Origin: Clavelina lepadiformis
Lineage: Eukaryota; Chordata; Ascidiacea; Aplousobranchia; Clavelinidae
Direction: 5' to 3'
DNA length: 64,000 nt
Assembly (NCBI RefSeq): GCF_947623445.1
Contig: NC_135243.1
Span: 6,946,501 to 7,010,500 of the forward strand
A program made the translations under genes and the position numbers. Position 1 is the first letter of the stretch, and each line of letters starts with the position of its first letter. Below, one piece after another: positions 49,101-61,062 of this stretch. Under the pieces are notes generated by a model that was not told where the DNA came from, did not search any database, and was given only the letters and a program-made list of their open reading frames with translations.

Positions 49101-49438
49101 GTGCTAATATGAATAGAGTTGGGACTCTATCATATCGAAAAACATAATATCTGTGTTCACGGAAACCTGAAAAAATTTCCTCTTATAAAATCCCTAATAT
49201 GAATAGCAACATGTGCAAGGATGATTGCTTTTCATATAAACAGTATTTCACTTATTATATGAACAAAATAATTTCATACAGAATGTATATGCCTCTACGA
49301 ATAGTTAGCTTGTATGAATTTGTAACTAAATAAATTTAAACTTTATAAATAAAAAAAAATTATTCAATTTTACCTGTCTTCAGTGCTCATATTGTTAACC
49401 ATAGCAAGTTCATTAATGAGTGTCTCATGGCTAACCAT
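37173..49438 (-). CDS. PPP1R16A: PPP1R16 (MYPT3/TIMAP), membrane-anchored PP1 targeting subunit
   Basis: Eleven coding exons, from ATG at 49438 to TAA at 37173, join in phase to 528 residues: 49374-49438, 46784-46968, 46304-46374, 45635-45780, 45452-45555, 43372-43496, 41015-41143, 40700-40778, 39978-40116, 39481-39592, 37173-37604. The N-terminus (MVSHETLINELAMVNNMSTE, then AQKRR) is characteristic of the family. A KTVKF motif at 62-66 fits the RVxF docking motif for the PP1 catalytic subunit. Ankyrin repeats follow (about 84-300: EDGLTALHQ, DSEMWTPLHAA, DNDGWTPLHAAA). A basic, Ser-rich region leads to a C-terminal CaaX box, CVIL, whose final Leu predicts geranylgeranylation. Known role: directing PP1c to membranes and regulating myosin phosphatase activity. 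PPP1R16A and PPP1R16B are vertebrate duplicates; human PPP1R16A has the same length, but the single-gene state means either name fits. Large introns at 41144-43371, 43497-45451 and 46969-49373 hold repeats. Confidence 0.94.
38322..38399 (-). CDS. Candidate alternative last exon of PPP1R16 with a basic-aromatic tail
   Basis: Lies in the last intron of PPP1R16. It is preceded by a pyrimidine-rich tract and ATATCTAG acceptor. The preceding exon (39481-39592) ends in phase 0, and in that phase this exon reads 25 residues (STAKKSFKFFSIKLPSLKKR, then a short charged end) to a TAA. A GTAAGATC donor follows the stop, near 38300-38306. Use of this exon would replace the CaaX tail with a cluster of lysines and phenylalanines, similar in kind to MARCKS-type membrane-binding segments. 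It could instead be an NMD-triggering exon or chance. There is no transcript evidence. Confidence 0.3.
   Translation of the reverse strand, partial: STAKKSFKFFSIKLPSLKKRDKSEK
42910..43298. mobile_element. hAT-like MITE, about 389 bp, in a PPP1R16 intron
   Basis: Ends TAGGGATGTGCCAAATCG and, inverted, TTTGGAACATCCCTA. Subterminal ACGAATCCGAAT words occur in inverted orientation at both ends. The flanks CTATATAC (42902-42909) and GTATATAC (43299-43306) match at 7 of 8 positions, consistent with an aged 8-bp target duplication. No ORF inside. Confidence 0.8.
44301..44486 (+). CDS. Possible small membrane-protein ORF antisense within a PPP1R16 intron
   Basis: ATG-initiated, 61 residues, with one hydrophobic stretch (about 20-38, VILSTVGNLVLFAIGIVAL) and a threonine-rich end. 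No family is recognised. Its position inside an intron on the opposite strand and its short length make a chance ORF quite possible. It is listed only because the composition is unlike the AT-driven random frames around it. Confidence 0.15.
   Translation: MSFGHPGNGTITLRDYHYVILSTVGNLVLFAIGIVALEFNQHMAITTTYVTTTTTAMLLNH
45060..45340 (+). repeat. Tandem repeat, about 90 bp x 3
   Basis: Three near-identical units, with GTTACAATCCATTTAAGAAA starting at 45070, 45161 and 45251. The units differ in a few bases and in A-run length. It lies in an intron of PPP1R16. The open frames running through it are repeat artefacts. Confidence 0.92.
45964..45995. repeat. TA/GA compound microsatellite
   Basis: About seven TA units followed by imperfect GA units, in an intron of PPP1R16. 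Confidence 0.8.
48289..48596 (+). repeat. Tandem duplication of 154 bp
   Basis: Two adjacent copies (48289-48442 and 48443-48596) that look identical by eye, each running from AGCTTTTGTTTATATAAAT to TTTTGGGGGACCG. Near identity implies a recent event. The second copy runs straight into an inverted partner of its own end (see 48583-48611). Located in the first intron of PPP1R16. Confidence 0.93.
48583..48611. repeat. Short perfect palindrome
   Basis: TTTGGGGGACCG, a spacer of three A, then CGGTCCCCCAAA: a 12-base perfect stem. Related words (CGGTTTCCCAAA, CGGTCACCCAAA) recur within the next 130 bases, suggesting the end of a small mobile element. Confidence 0.7.
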
Positions 49439-49626
49439 GTTAAGCTTTGTTAATCCAAAACTTCTTATGCAAACAGCAGATTAAAAGCAATATTCAGACC
49501 AACTATTTTAATTTTTAAGTAATATCCAAATGTATAATATTCATGGTGCCTTTACTACATGTTCTTTTCCTTAAATATAAAATATAGACCTAATATTGCT
49601 ATTGCTTAGAAGTTATATCTTAGATA

Positions 49627-50350
49627 TAGGGTTGGATTATCCGGATAACGGTTAACCGGTTAACCGATTAACCGCAGTTTTTTTTTCTATCTGATATCCG
49701 GATATAATTCTGCCGGTTAACCGGCTAAAAGAGTATCGTTGCTAATGCGTTTTACACTTTTAGTAAGTTTGAACATTCTTTGTTACGTAGAGGCTGACTT
49801 CCGCTGAGCGCAATTAAACCTTTGTTCACACTTCCATTGTCTTATACTTTCAACTACGGTACTCGTAAAATGCACGAGTGAAATTTACTATCACGTCACA
49901 AAGAAAGCATAATGAATGATTCTTTTAATAGAAGACTGCATTCTCATGGCAAGGTAAAGTCTGTGAAGTGTCAGTTGAAAAGCTTTGACTACAACCTAGT
50001 TTGAAGTGACTAAATTTAAGAGATGAAATTTAAACGTTTCAAAAGTGATAATCCAGTTTGGGGCTACTTTCTACGATGGCGTTGCGTTGGCGTGGCGCGA
50101 AGGAGGGCGTTGCAGAAGCAGTGAACATTAAATTTGCGTGATTTTTCTCGTATTCGCTCGTACTGCGCGTGTACGTAGATCTACAATAAAACTGAGTAAT
50201 GATTTTACAATCCATTTTTCATGCAAACCTCGTGAAATCGATTGTCTTACTTAGCAGTTATTATCCGGTTAACCGGTTAGATAAATTCCAAATATACGGA
50301 TATATCCGTTATCCGGATAGTAAAAATTATTGATATCCGAACTAACCCTA
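49627..50350. mobile_element. hAT-type non-autonomous element, 724 bp, with perfect 8-bp target duplication
   Basis: Begins TAGGGTTGGATTATCCGG and ends, inverted, CCGAACTAACCCTA. It is flanked by exact CTTAGATA repeats (49619-49626 and 50351-50358). Subterminal regions at both ends carry repeated GGTTAACCGG and ATCCGGATA palindromic words, the kind of clustered subterminal motif that hAT transposases bind. No transposase ORF is present. It lies just upstream of the PPP1R16 start. Confidence 0.92.
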
Positions 50351-52168
50351 CTTAGATACATTATATTACATGTATGTACATTTTTATTGTCAAATTTAAT
50401 TTAAACCTTAAACTGATTTAAACTTACACCAAGTTGCAACTGATAGCTACGGTATATAAGACATAGGCCTACAAACGATAGAGTATGTTGAACTGTAGAT
50501 GGTATATGAACTGTAGATGGTATATGTATATAAAGAATTTTAAACCAAGGGAGAACAAAAATTTACGGAACGAAGGCCATTTGATTTTCTGTAGTGAATT
50601 ATTAAAACTGCAATATTTGCAATTTCTGTTGCTACAATCATAAACTAAACAGAATTTTTTTTCTTTGCAAGATGATAAAAATTTGCAACATATATATTTA
50701 TTTTATAATACCTTTATAGATTCTTTTCTGGGGTAGGCTACAGAGTATTTTATTTTAACTTTAAGGTTCTATTTCTTGATTTACATCACCATTTCTGTCT
50801 GTATGATTCATCGAATATCTTTAACGAATACAAAAACTGAAGTAACATCGTTTTACAATACAATACCTAACTTTCCAAAATTTCAGAAGTTTCATGTTAC
50901 CCATACAAACAAAAACATTAACTTTTTACTAGATGTAGAAATGGCAAGAACAAGCTAGGACAAGAATCTCTAATTGTACGCACCACTAACCAGCCAGATC
51001 AAGAAATAGTTATAATAAATAGCCAATAAAATAGCTTAGCAAATGAAATAATAGTCTTATTCAGCATTTATGAGAAAATACCAAATCAGCAGAAAACATT
51101 TAACCAGATGCCACCACTTTCAAACAAGGTATAAAATATGGTTTCCAAAAGAGGAAATAATAACTTTAGCATAATTAATTAACCCATTTATGAAGATATA
51201 GCTATATCTGAGCTTCCTCTTTCACCTTTTCCAAAGATGCACAAAATCCAACTTTATAATTATAGAGTCTAATCTTCTTTAAACTTAAACCCTATTTTTG
51301 TGCCTCACTTATAAACAGAGTAGCTGCAAGTTTCAACTCAATAGTACCGAATGAGAAGATTATATATACATATCTTACATAAATAGTTTTCCGCACGTAA
51401 TTTCTACCCAATGAAACCAATTACAACATAATTCTATTTAAATTTAGTTTGCTGCAACTTGAAGAAATAAGTTACAGCTGAAAAAGAAGCTGAAGTAAGA
51501 AGTTATAAGAATGGAACAGTACATTAAAATATAAAAGTTTCTAGCTAAACATGAAGAGACATGTTGACCAACAAGTGCCGGCTACGAGTTTTCTCGTGAA
51601 GAAAAAGCAACCTTTGCTGTAATTCCAACCACTTGTTTTTTTTAACTGCACAAAATCATGCATGTGTAAATTATAATCTCTTGACTGAAAATTTACTTCT
51701 TAAACATAAGTAAGGTGCCTTTATTTTTCTCTTATAAAACAATTCATTAAACCTTTTTAAAGTATCCAAGCATACAGAAAGGTTGTTTTTCCTTGCAAAG
51801 GCATTAAAAGATATCCTGTCTTTGCCAAGCGGCTTGTTTTTTGTACATTTTCTGCATTGCCTGTTGGTTTCTACTTTTCTAGAGACATACATATCTTTTA
51901 GATAATTGCATGTTTCAAAGTATTCATAAAACAGACTGTGGAATAAGAAAAAGCTAATGCATGATACATATAACAATAGTGGATAAGATCAGTACCTGAC
52001 AAATGAAAATAATTTGAGAAAAAAAAATTTGGCATTGGCTATCGTACTTTTATAATGAGACGCCAAATAAGAGTAAAGTCGCCAATTTTTTTTTTACAAA
52101 ATGAAGAGTGTGACTTTTAGGAATGACTTGGAGCATTTCTTCTTATCGGATAAGCCCACTATATAAAT

Positions 52169-52197
52169 CTTATTATCATTATTATTATTATTATTAT
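52169..52197. repeat. ATT microsatellite
   Basis: Nine or so ATT units, with one interruption near the start. Confidence 0.85.
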
Positions 52198-52639
52198 GAC
52201 AGTATTATGGCCATGGATTCTGTTGCAAAAATTTCACAAGAGAACGCGTTCTTCCCGCAGGCCAAACAACTCCAAAATGGTTTTATTAGGAAAGCGGATA
52301 GGCATAGGCTAGTGGAAAGTGTAGCATAGTTGCATGCTCATAACTCGTCAACGTCATAATTTGGAGGTCAAAATTTTCTTATTCACACCAACTTCCAACA
52401 AACAAATAACGCAAAAATTGTTGTTTTAATTCTTATGAAAAACATAACCAAAAAAATTGAAGCTATAGGCCTATATACCGGTAGTGCATGCAGTCATGCC
52501 CAAATTTGAGTCTTTCTGTCTTTGCGAACTCAATATCTTGTTGAAAATTGCCTAAAATTTTTCTGTTGCGATGTTGGTGGATTTGGGAGAAAATGAAAAC
52601 TGCTGGATATTAGATCATACTTCACTGCCATCAAACAAT

Positions 52640-52735
52640 TTGATCAGTCTCAAAGCGGTCCATTTGATTCCTATTCGGTCTCTATCCGATCTCGATCGGT
52701 CTCAAATCCATCCCTATTCGGTCCCATTCGGTATT
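52640..52735 (+). repeat. Degenerate short tandem-like repeat
   Basis: Words of the type TTCGGTCTC, CGATCTCGATCGGTCTC and TTCGGTCCC recur five to six times with irregular spacing. Units are too diverged to define a period. Confidence 0.45.
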
Positions 52736-54030
52736 TAGTGCTACCGAAAATGACAAGTGCAGTGCGCAAAAATGTTCAGACGCAATGGAAGTGTGCAATT
52801 ACATTTATAAAAACATTTTGACTTATTTAATCTTCAAATCAATTTTCAACAAAGCAACATTTAATTCATTGGCACACATTACTGTCAAGGACGATCTACG
52901 GATTGCGTCGTGCCCAGCTTTTAACTGGTGCCCGAGTAGTAAAACTGAACGAGCAAATCAACCCTACCTTTCTACTGGCCAACCTGAAATCGGATAAGTG
53001 CAAACTGCAGAGTTGAGTTATAGGCTAACTCTCTACTGCCTTATTAGGAGTTAGGCTTAGTTATGATTTTTGATACTTTACTGAATATGGAGGCTGGAGT
53101 CAAAACTATTAAAGTATAGTTTGGTGATCAAGAAACTGAAACAAATACTTTCGAATAACTAACATTCTTCATTTCACCTTCATAGGTTTATGACTACAGC
53201 ACGACGGCTACTAATAGGGTACAAGCAGCAATCAGCGATGCTGTAGCGTTCGTCACTCTGTCCGCTAGATCGCAGCAGGCTACCACGATTATTTGCCAAA
53301 AAATCCATTGTCTTTTTTCTCGACTTCACCCTTTGCATTTCGAGCCAATAGTCTTTTTATGAGACAAGAAGGCGCACAGACGCTGTTTTAAAATGTCTCT
53401 TCGCGTCAAATTGTGTATGTTCTTCGGCACATGTTTATTTAATAATAAAAGAATATTAAACTTCTTCCATGGACTCCTGTTTTGTCGTGGTAGAGGAGCT
53501 TAAATGTGTCGATGAACTTCAAGCTATACTGGAGAAAAAAGGGGCTATTCATACAAGGTCAGGTCGAAAGTAAGAGGTCAAACTAAGCGAAATTTTGCCC
53601 CACGAGTCACCCGGAAACGGAAACCCACCAATGCGTTCGCTACGTGTTTGGTGAGGCGACTGGGGACAGCGCAGAGTACCTAGACTTTTGGAGATTCTAC
53701 TCGTATTCGCTCACGACTCTGTCAAAGGCTAACAGTTGGAAAGTGAAATGTCCTTTCTGAGAAGAAAGGAGCAAAAACTATTTGAAGAAGCCAAACGGTA
53801 TCGCTTATATATTGTAGGGATTTCTTAAACAAAGCGCCGTATCTCTGGAACTGTTCAGCTGGCTGACGGGCGGAAAATCTTATACTCTGGCGTCAATCCA
53901 ACAATCTCCGTCCACGTGGGTGTGGGAAAACTCACAAGTTCCTGACTGGCAGACTGTGTAGATGAATGAATTCCATTAGGAGGTCGAGTGTACATTTTAA
54001 AGCTTAAGTTAGAGAGATTAACAACTGGGT

Positions 54031-54672
54031 GTTATCATCCCAATACACAAAAAGGAGTGTTCTAATGATTGGGGATTTCTGTGCTTAGTCTACCTGGTAA
54101 GGTATACGCCAAATGGCTTGGAAAAACGATACCGTGAAATTGTTGAATCTCAACCTGAGGACACACAGTGTGGTTTTCGTCCCGGTCGGAGCACAACGGA
54201 TCAAATTTTCACTCCTAAGCAAATTTCTAAAAGTCTTGGGAATACGTAAAAGGTGTCTACGCCTGCTTTGTTGATCCTGAAAGAGCATATGATCGAGTTT
54301 CTCGAGATAAGCTCTGGAGAGTGCTGAAGAAGTGCGGTATTGATGTTAGCTTACTATATAGTAGCCATTAAATCAATGTACAATTACCTTAAGATTTGTG
54401 TCTGTTTAAACTGGGTTAAGTCAAAACTTTTCACTGTGGATGTGTGTGCTTTCACTTCTTCAGTTCATAGTTTACATGAACTGGATAGACAGGCACAGCC
54501 TTGGCGAAGAGTGTGTCCAGGTTAGAAGCAGTAGGATCCGTCATTTGCTGTTTAGAGATGACCTGGTTCTTACGGCTTATTCCGAACCTGATCTTCATCA
54601 TGCACTCGATCGTTTAGCAACTGCTTGCGATGACTCCAGGATGAAAATAAGCATAACGAAAAAAATGTTATG
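54031..54672 (+). pseudogene. Decayed non-LTR retrotransposon reverse transcriptase
   Basis: Fragments in several frames follow the order of a LINE reverse transcriptase: VIIPIHKK, then SLPGKVYAKWL, CGFRPGRSTTDQIF, GVYACFVDPERAYDRV, KLWRVLKKCGIDV, YMNWIDRHSLGEE, IRHLLFRDDLVL and HHALDRLATACDDSRMKIS. The catalytic FADD motif reads FRDD. Several frameshifts and stops separate the pieces, and the segment that should hold the LRQGC motif is scrambled. No endonuclease domain or 3' tail could be set. It is a dead 5'-truncated copy. Confidence 0.82.
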
Positions 54673-55049
54673 AAATATTATGAGTTTTATAGAGTTATAC
54701 AATGCTAATAGTCATACGTTTGAGAATTTTATAATTACCAACGCTTGCAAACAACTATATAAGACACTTCTTATCGGCGTCGTTTTTATATCGTTCTTGG
54801 CAGTAAACCATTTAACTAACATTATTTATTATATGATTTCGATACTAATGACGTCAGTTGAGCCCAACAGGGCGAACACGTTTCCAGTATTCGTGTTGTC
54901 AATTTGCTGTTTAATTACTCCATGGATGACATCAATGGTCGCCGTCAAACCGGTTACAATTAGCATGAGACGATACCGGTGTATACTGTTTTGATGTGAG
55001 CGGAAATGATCTACGATTGTAGTAACTGATAAGTGATAACCATATCCTT

Positions 55050-55115
55050 CTCTGCTCGGTAGTCGAGCGTGCCCGACTCCTAAGTATGTGACCCGTGTTT
55101 GATTATGAACTCAGT
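55050..55115 (+). repeat. Degenerate tRNA-like SINE head
   Basis: GCTCGGTAGTCGAGCGTGCC resembles a tRNA D-arm with A box, CGACTCCTAAG resembles an anticodon arm, and GTGTTTGATTATG a degraded B box. Stems do not close properly, so this is a tRNA-derived repeat or pseudogene, not a functional tRNA. Confidence 0.42.
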
Positions 55116-55223
55116 TACGGTACCGTTGAAATACGCTTGACCAAAGAATGAACGACGCTTGTTTCTGTTCAGCAATATAAAATATAAGCAATATAAAGAA
55201 TAAAAAATATGTATCTATCTACA

Positions 55224-55290
55224 CTTACGCAAAAGACAAGCTTCTAATCGGGTCTCGAGTGGTGAGGAATCATCTCTGAGTTTAAGGCAT
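55224..55290 (-). repeat. Dispersed repeat fragment
   Basis: On the minus strand it reads CTTAAACTCAGAGATGATTC, then CTCACCACTCGAGACC and a GTCTTTTGCG end. The order matches repeat copies A (13402-13518) and B (32751-32947). Confidence 0.55.
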
Positions 55291-57127
55291 GCAAAGACTT
55301 TCTTCAGTCCAATGATAAAGATTGCGATACTACACCACATTTGGTGGGCTATAGTTACGCAAACCGGATTCTGGGTTAAACTGCGATGTAAACTGAGTAA
55401 TGCAATATTGACATTTGTTTTGTGCTATTTTTAAGCGAGGCCAGTATCAGTAGGTTATTTTGGCATTACGAAGAAATGGGCGTATACGAAGCCAACCAAG
55501 ACTGCATTCTTTTTGTGTTGTACATATGGATTGATAGTTTTGAAAGTTGATGTGCAATTTTCTTAATATTCATTAAAGAATACAAGTAATTTCAGTCAAA
55601 TCAAACTTATTAAAGCTAAAAAATCCACAAATACCGTAACTTTTTTAAGTATACCACGCTTTGTTGCATGTCGTAGGGTAGCAATGTATCATCATATATG
55701 TTGGCATCTATGTTTAATTTTACCCTATAATACTTTCATTTTACATTGCGGCTAAACACTGTAATGCGGTAGCCTACAAGTCCACACTGGCTGACTAGCT
55801 TAGCAGATGGCTTAACTTAGTAACTTACAAGTAACCTACTTATAATGCCAACAAATACAGTTAAGCCAGCTGAAAAGTTTGGTGTATTGGTCCAGTTTCA
55901 TATTTGCAATCTTGTATTAAGGTACTTTACTAAGGACTCCTTATGTGTCATCACGCTAATACATATGACCTCAAGTTTTATCAGAGCAAATATTCTAAAC
56001 TTGTGTTGTTGATATTTGTTCTGGTCTTATTGTGGGTTGTGATAGGCCTACTACATTATGTTGAAAAATTGTTTGCTTATGTATGTAATTGTTACTTACT
56101 CGTAGCTAACAGTAAAAATTGTATGTTTGAACCTAATTTTTTCAATTTCATCATAACCCAACTTGAATTCATTACCCATCAGCAATAATACAAAGCATCA
56201 TAAACCTTTAATGTTCAATGTGTCTTCTAATCTTAATTCAACTTCAATTTACTCGTAAACAGTTAAAGTCAAGTTTTAACTTACTGAATTTCTGAAAACA
56301 ACAAACATTACCGGTACTTAATGTATGTGAAATAAATCTTTTCCAATGCCTATATTTTACCGAAATTAGACCAAACTATTCACTGCAAAGACACAGAGGA
56401 AAGTTGTTAAGACAAATTGCAGCCTATTCTAGATTAAAACAGATGTTTGTGTACTGGAGTGTTCTATTTTGTAAAGACACTTATACTTAAAGAGATTGGC
56501 AACCATTCTTCTAAAGTAACAGCATATTTTAACAACAAACCCATTTACCTTATTCAAATAGTCATTAAACTATTTAATAAAGTTACTGCTTTGTATCTAC
56601 AAATGTGATGCTTTGTTTTCTCGGAATTGCATCCAGGCGAAATTTCTATCCATTTGCATTTCAATAACATTTTAAATGATAATCAGGCTTATAACGTAGT
56701 AATCAAAAGTAAGCCAAAAAGATTAGAAGAGTTCACACTCAATAAATTAGGTCCATAAGCACAGTGTTGTAGCCATCAGATTGCTTACAAAACTAAAGAT
56801 TCCATATGGAAGAAAATTTGGTTGTGTGCATAATCTATGAATATTCTATAATAAATTACACGTTCGATGGAAAGAGTGCATGGCAATAATGTGGAATGAC
56901 ATGTTTATAGTACCAGATCAAGAGAGGGAACTCTACTCTCAGTAGAAGCATAAGCATCTTAATGCAAACTGTGTGAAGAGTTAATGTATGCTTTAAAAGT
57001 CATACAACCCTTTCTTTTTATTCTAGCAGTATTTTATTTGCTTATGCAGCAGCTGCCCAAGAACATAATACATATTAGGTTGGTATTTTATTTAAGGTTT
57101 GGTATTGTATTGTGTATGCGCATTTAG

Positions 57128-58009
57128 ATGATTAAAATGGAGATAAATAGTCTACACGCTAACATGGAATTAAGTGAGGATGTCACAAACATGCTAGATA
57201 AACAGAACACAGATCTGTATCAAAGCATGCAGAAAATACGAAAAGAAAACCTTAAACTTCACAGACTTGCATATGCTCACAAATGGAGTCACAGAATTAT
57301 GGAGAGCAATACTTCTGCTACTGAGTATTTGACAGGCTGTCCTACGTACCAGATATTTTTGTGGCTACTCCGATTTTTAGAAAAGCATGTGAAATCCCAA
57401 GGCTACAACTCCATGGCAGATCAACTTCTGATTATGTTTATGAAGGCCAAACTTAATGTACCAAATGTATTTCTTAGTGTTCTATTCAAGAATGTAAACA
57501 TTGATGCAGTTGTTGAAAGCTGGATGAAAGGTTTTTCCGCGGTATATCCTAAACTGATTATGTACCCAGCAAATAAACTTAAAGAAGATGAATTTGTAAT
57601 GAATATTATAGAGTTGGCTCATCAGTTATGTGTTGCTGTTGTGTTTACAATCAATGGATCTATTTGTTGCGTGACAGAGGCACAACTATGTGATTCCAAA
57701 ACATCCATGGATAATTGTAACTTTGCCAACAACCTTATCCCAGGCAATATTGTGTACGATGTCAAAAATGGAAAATGCTATCAGGCACATAAAGCTTCTG
57801 GTGGTGGCGTAAAGCTTATATGTAACACAAAGCAAAACATAATGCGACTTAGTAAAGCTAGATCTGCTATAAACAATACTATGGAACGATTGTGTTCATT
57901 TGGGATTTTCAGGCTGCAGACCATCGATGAATTACGGTTTGTAAACATTATTATCAAGATAGCTGCAATTGTTGCCAACTTTCATCCGGCGAAAGTGGTT
58001 TATTCTTAG
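57128..58009 (+). CDS. Transposase-derived protein (DDE_Tnp_4-like), catalytically dead
   Basis: Uninterrupted ORF of 293 residues. Residues about 5-60 look like a coiled coil (LDKQNTDLYQSMQKIRKENL). Then comes the helix-turn-helix region usual in this family (YLTGCPTYQIFLWLLRFLE, QLLIMFMKAKLNVPNVFLSV, ESWMKGFSAVYPKLIMYP). The nuclease core is shortened: the block with the first catalytic Asp is missing, and the sequence jumps to NGSICCVTEAQ and LIPGNIVYDVKNG, where the second Asp survives. The glutamate of the usual HVER motif is Asn (INNTMERL). The family C-terminus follows (NIIIKIAAIVANFHP). An AATAAA lies 37 bases past the stop (58046-58051), and an acceptor-like TTTAG precedes the ATG, so an upstream exon is possible. 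It is either an exapted transposase or a recently inactivated one; the open frame favours exaptation. Confidence 0.75.
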   Translation: MIKMEINSLHANMELSEDVTNMLDKQNTDLYQSMQKIRKENLKLHRLAYAHKWSHRIMESNTSATEYLTGCPTYQIFLWLLRFLEKHVKSQGYNSMADQLLIMFMKAKLNVPNVFLSVLFKNVNIDAVVESWMKGFSAVYPKLIMYPANKLKEDEFVMNIIELAHQLCVAVVFTINGSICCVTEAQLCDSKTSMDNCNFANNLIPGNIVYDVKNGKCYQAHKASGGGVKLICNTKQNIMRLSKARSAINNTMERLCSFGIFRLQTIDELRFVNIIIKIAAIVANFHPAKVVYS

Positions 58010-58045
58010 TTTTAAACCCATGCATGTATGTATGAAATTTTGTAA

Positions 58046-58051
58046 AATAAA
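58046..58051 (+). terminator. Polyadenylation signal of the transposase-derived gene
   Basis: AATAAA hexamer 37 bases downstream of the TAG stop, followed by a T-rich stretch. The position is typical. Confidence 0.6.
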
Positions 58052-59306
58052 ATTTGTTTTTATTCTGTTTCATATGATACTTCTGTGCAGAAATGCAAAC
58101 AATGTTTGATAAATAAGAGTTTTTATTCGGGCTGAAATTCAATAAATCTTTCATGCTTTGCAAGGCACACAGTAAGATATGTAGAACAACATGAAATCAC
58201 AATCAGTTTTACAAACCTATTCTATGATGTAGTGTTGTTGATGCAGAAAATAGGGAATATCTACTTTTTGCAAAAGAAGTGCAACTATGAAAAATGGAAA
58301 ACCATCATGTTGACGAAAGCATGTTCGTATAAATCTCAGCGCCATAAGCTAACAAAAGAAATGCACGTATCACAACTAATATTTCGATAGAATTTTATGT
58401 TGGAAAGTTATGCATAGTGTATCAGTAAAGTATTTAAGTAGTGCCATTAAGGTCTACCAAAACTTTAACTAGCTTTGTATAATTAGACAAATGTAACATC
58501 ATAAGAAATTGTATCGCTGATCCAGGAAAAATATTTCATAAACAAAAAAGGAGTGGTGAAAGCATCAGCACAGGCTGATTGCTACGCAAACAAATGCTAC
58601 AAAGTATTTAAACTGAACTTTTAAAAAATTTTCAGGTCAAAGCAACATGAAAACAAAAAGCGCAATATAGTTTAAAAATAGGCCAATTGTTATCCAAAGC
58701 ATTCTCCCAAAAATATTCTTGTATGATTAAAAGAATCAATGAACATAAATCTAGAATGAATTATATCATATTCACAACACATGTAATCTCTTGAATAACA
58801 TTTAAACTTTTTCATGCAGCATATTAAATCAAATTTTGCACACTGATGTATGTTAGACATTCAGTTATCATGTAACTGTTGACAGATCAAAAACCATCCC
58901 ACGTCTGATTATGCATTCATACATAAATTATATTGGCTTGTTAAAAAGCATATGATACAACATATGAGAACATCGAATCAATAAAATTTTAGGCAAGTTG
59001 ACACATTTACCCTTCACCAAGCCTAACAAAATAAATACTTAAAGCAAGAAAATCTGGGATGGCCATTTGGTCAAAAGACTGAGCGACTAAAATGAGTGAA
59101 TATTTAGCGATTGATCATATATACCAGACAAATAAAACTGAAATGAAGGTTTGACTTTAATATGTTGCTCACTAGCAGATCCTAGGAAGTAGAACAAGTT
59201 TTCCAGGGAAGAGGGAATGTATTTACAGAGACATGTAACAGCATGGCCTAAACCAAAGCTTTTACTTTTCCAGATTGAACTATCTGACATTGCACGCTTG
59301 TCCCAG
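58052..59306. other. Convergent intergenic region
   Basis: Separates the plus-strand transposase-derived gene from the end of minus-strand SLC66A2. No gene or repeat recognised; it should hold the SLC66A2 3' UTR near its right end. Confidence 0.4.

Positions 59307-61062
<1,756 letters not shown>

Larger units (their letters stand above)
50359..54030. other. Gene-poor interval between PPP1R16 and the LINE remnant
   Basis: No gene recognised. It includes an ATT microsatellite (52169-52197) and a stretch rich in TCGGTCTC-like words (52640-52735). One minus-strand open frame (51671-51945) preceded by a TTCCACAG acceptor might be an exon of an unidentified gene; it contains a CRKC pair but no recognisable domain. 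Confidence 0.4.
54673..57127. other. Interval between the LINE remnant and the transposase-derived gene
   Basis: Contains a degenerate tRNA-like repeat head (55050-55115) and a dispersed repeat fragment (55224-55290). No upstream exon with a THAP or other DNA-binding domain was recognised for the gene at 57128, although an acceptor-like TTTAG directly precedes its ATG. Confidence 0.4.

Noticed and set aside
55050..55115. A functional tRNA gene
   Set aside because: D-arm and anticodon region look tRNA-like, but the anticodon and T stems do not pair and the acceptor stem is missing.
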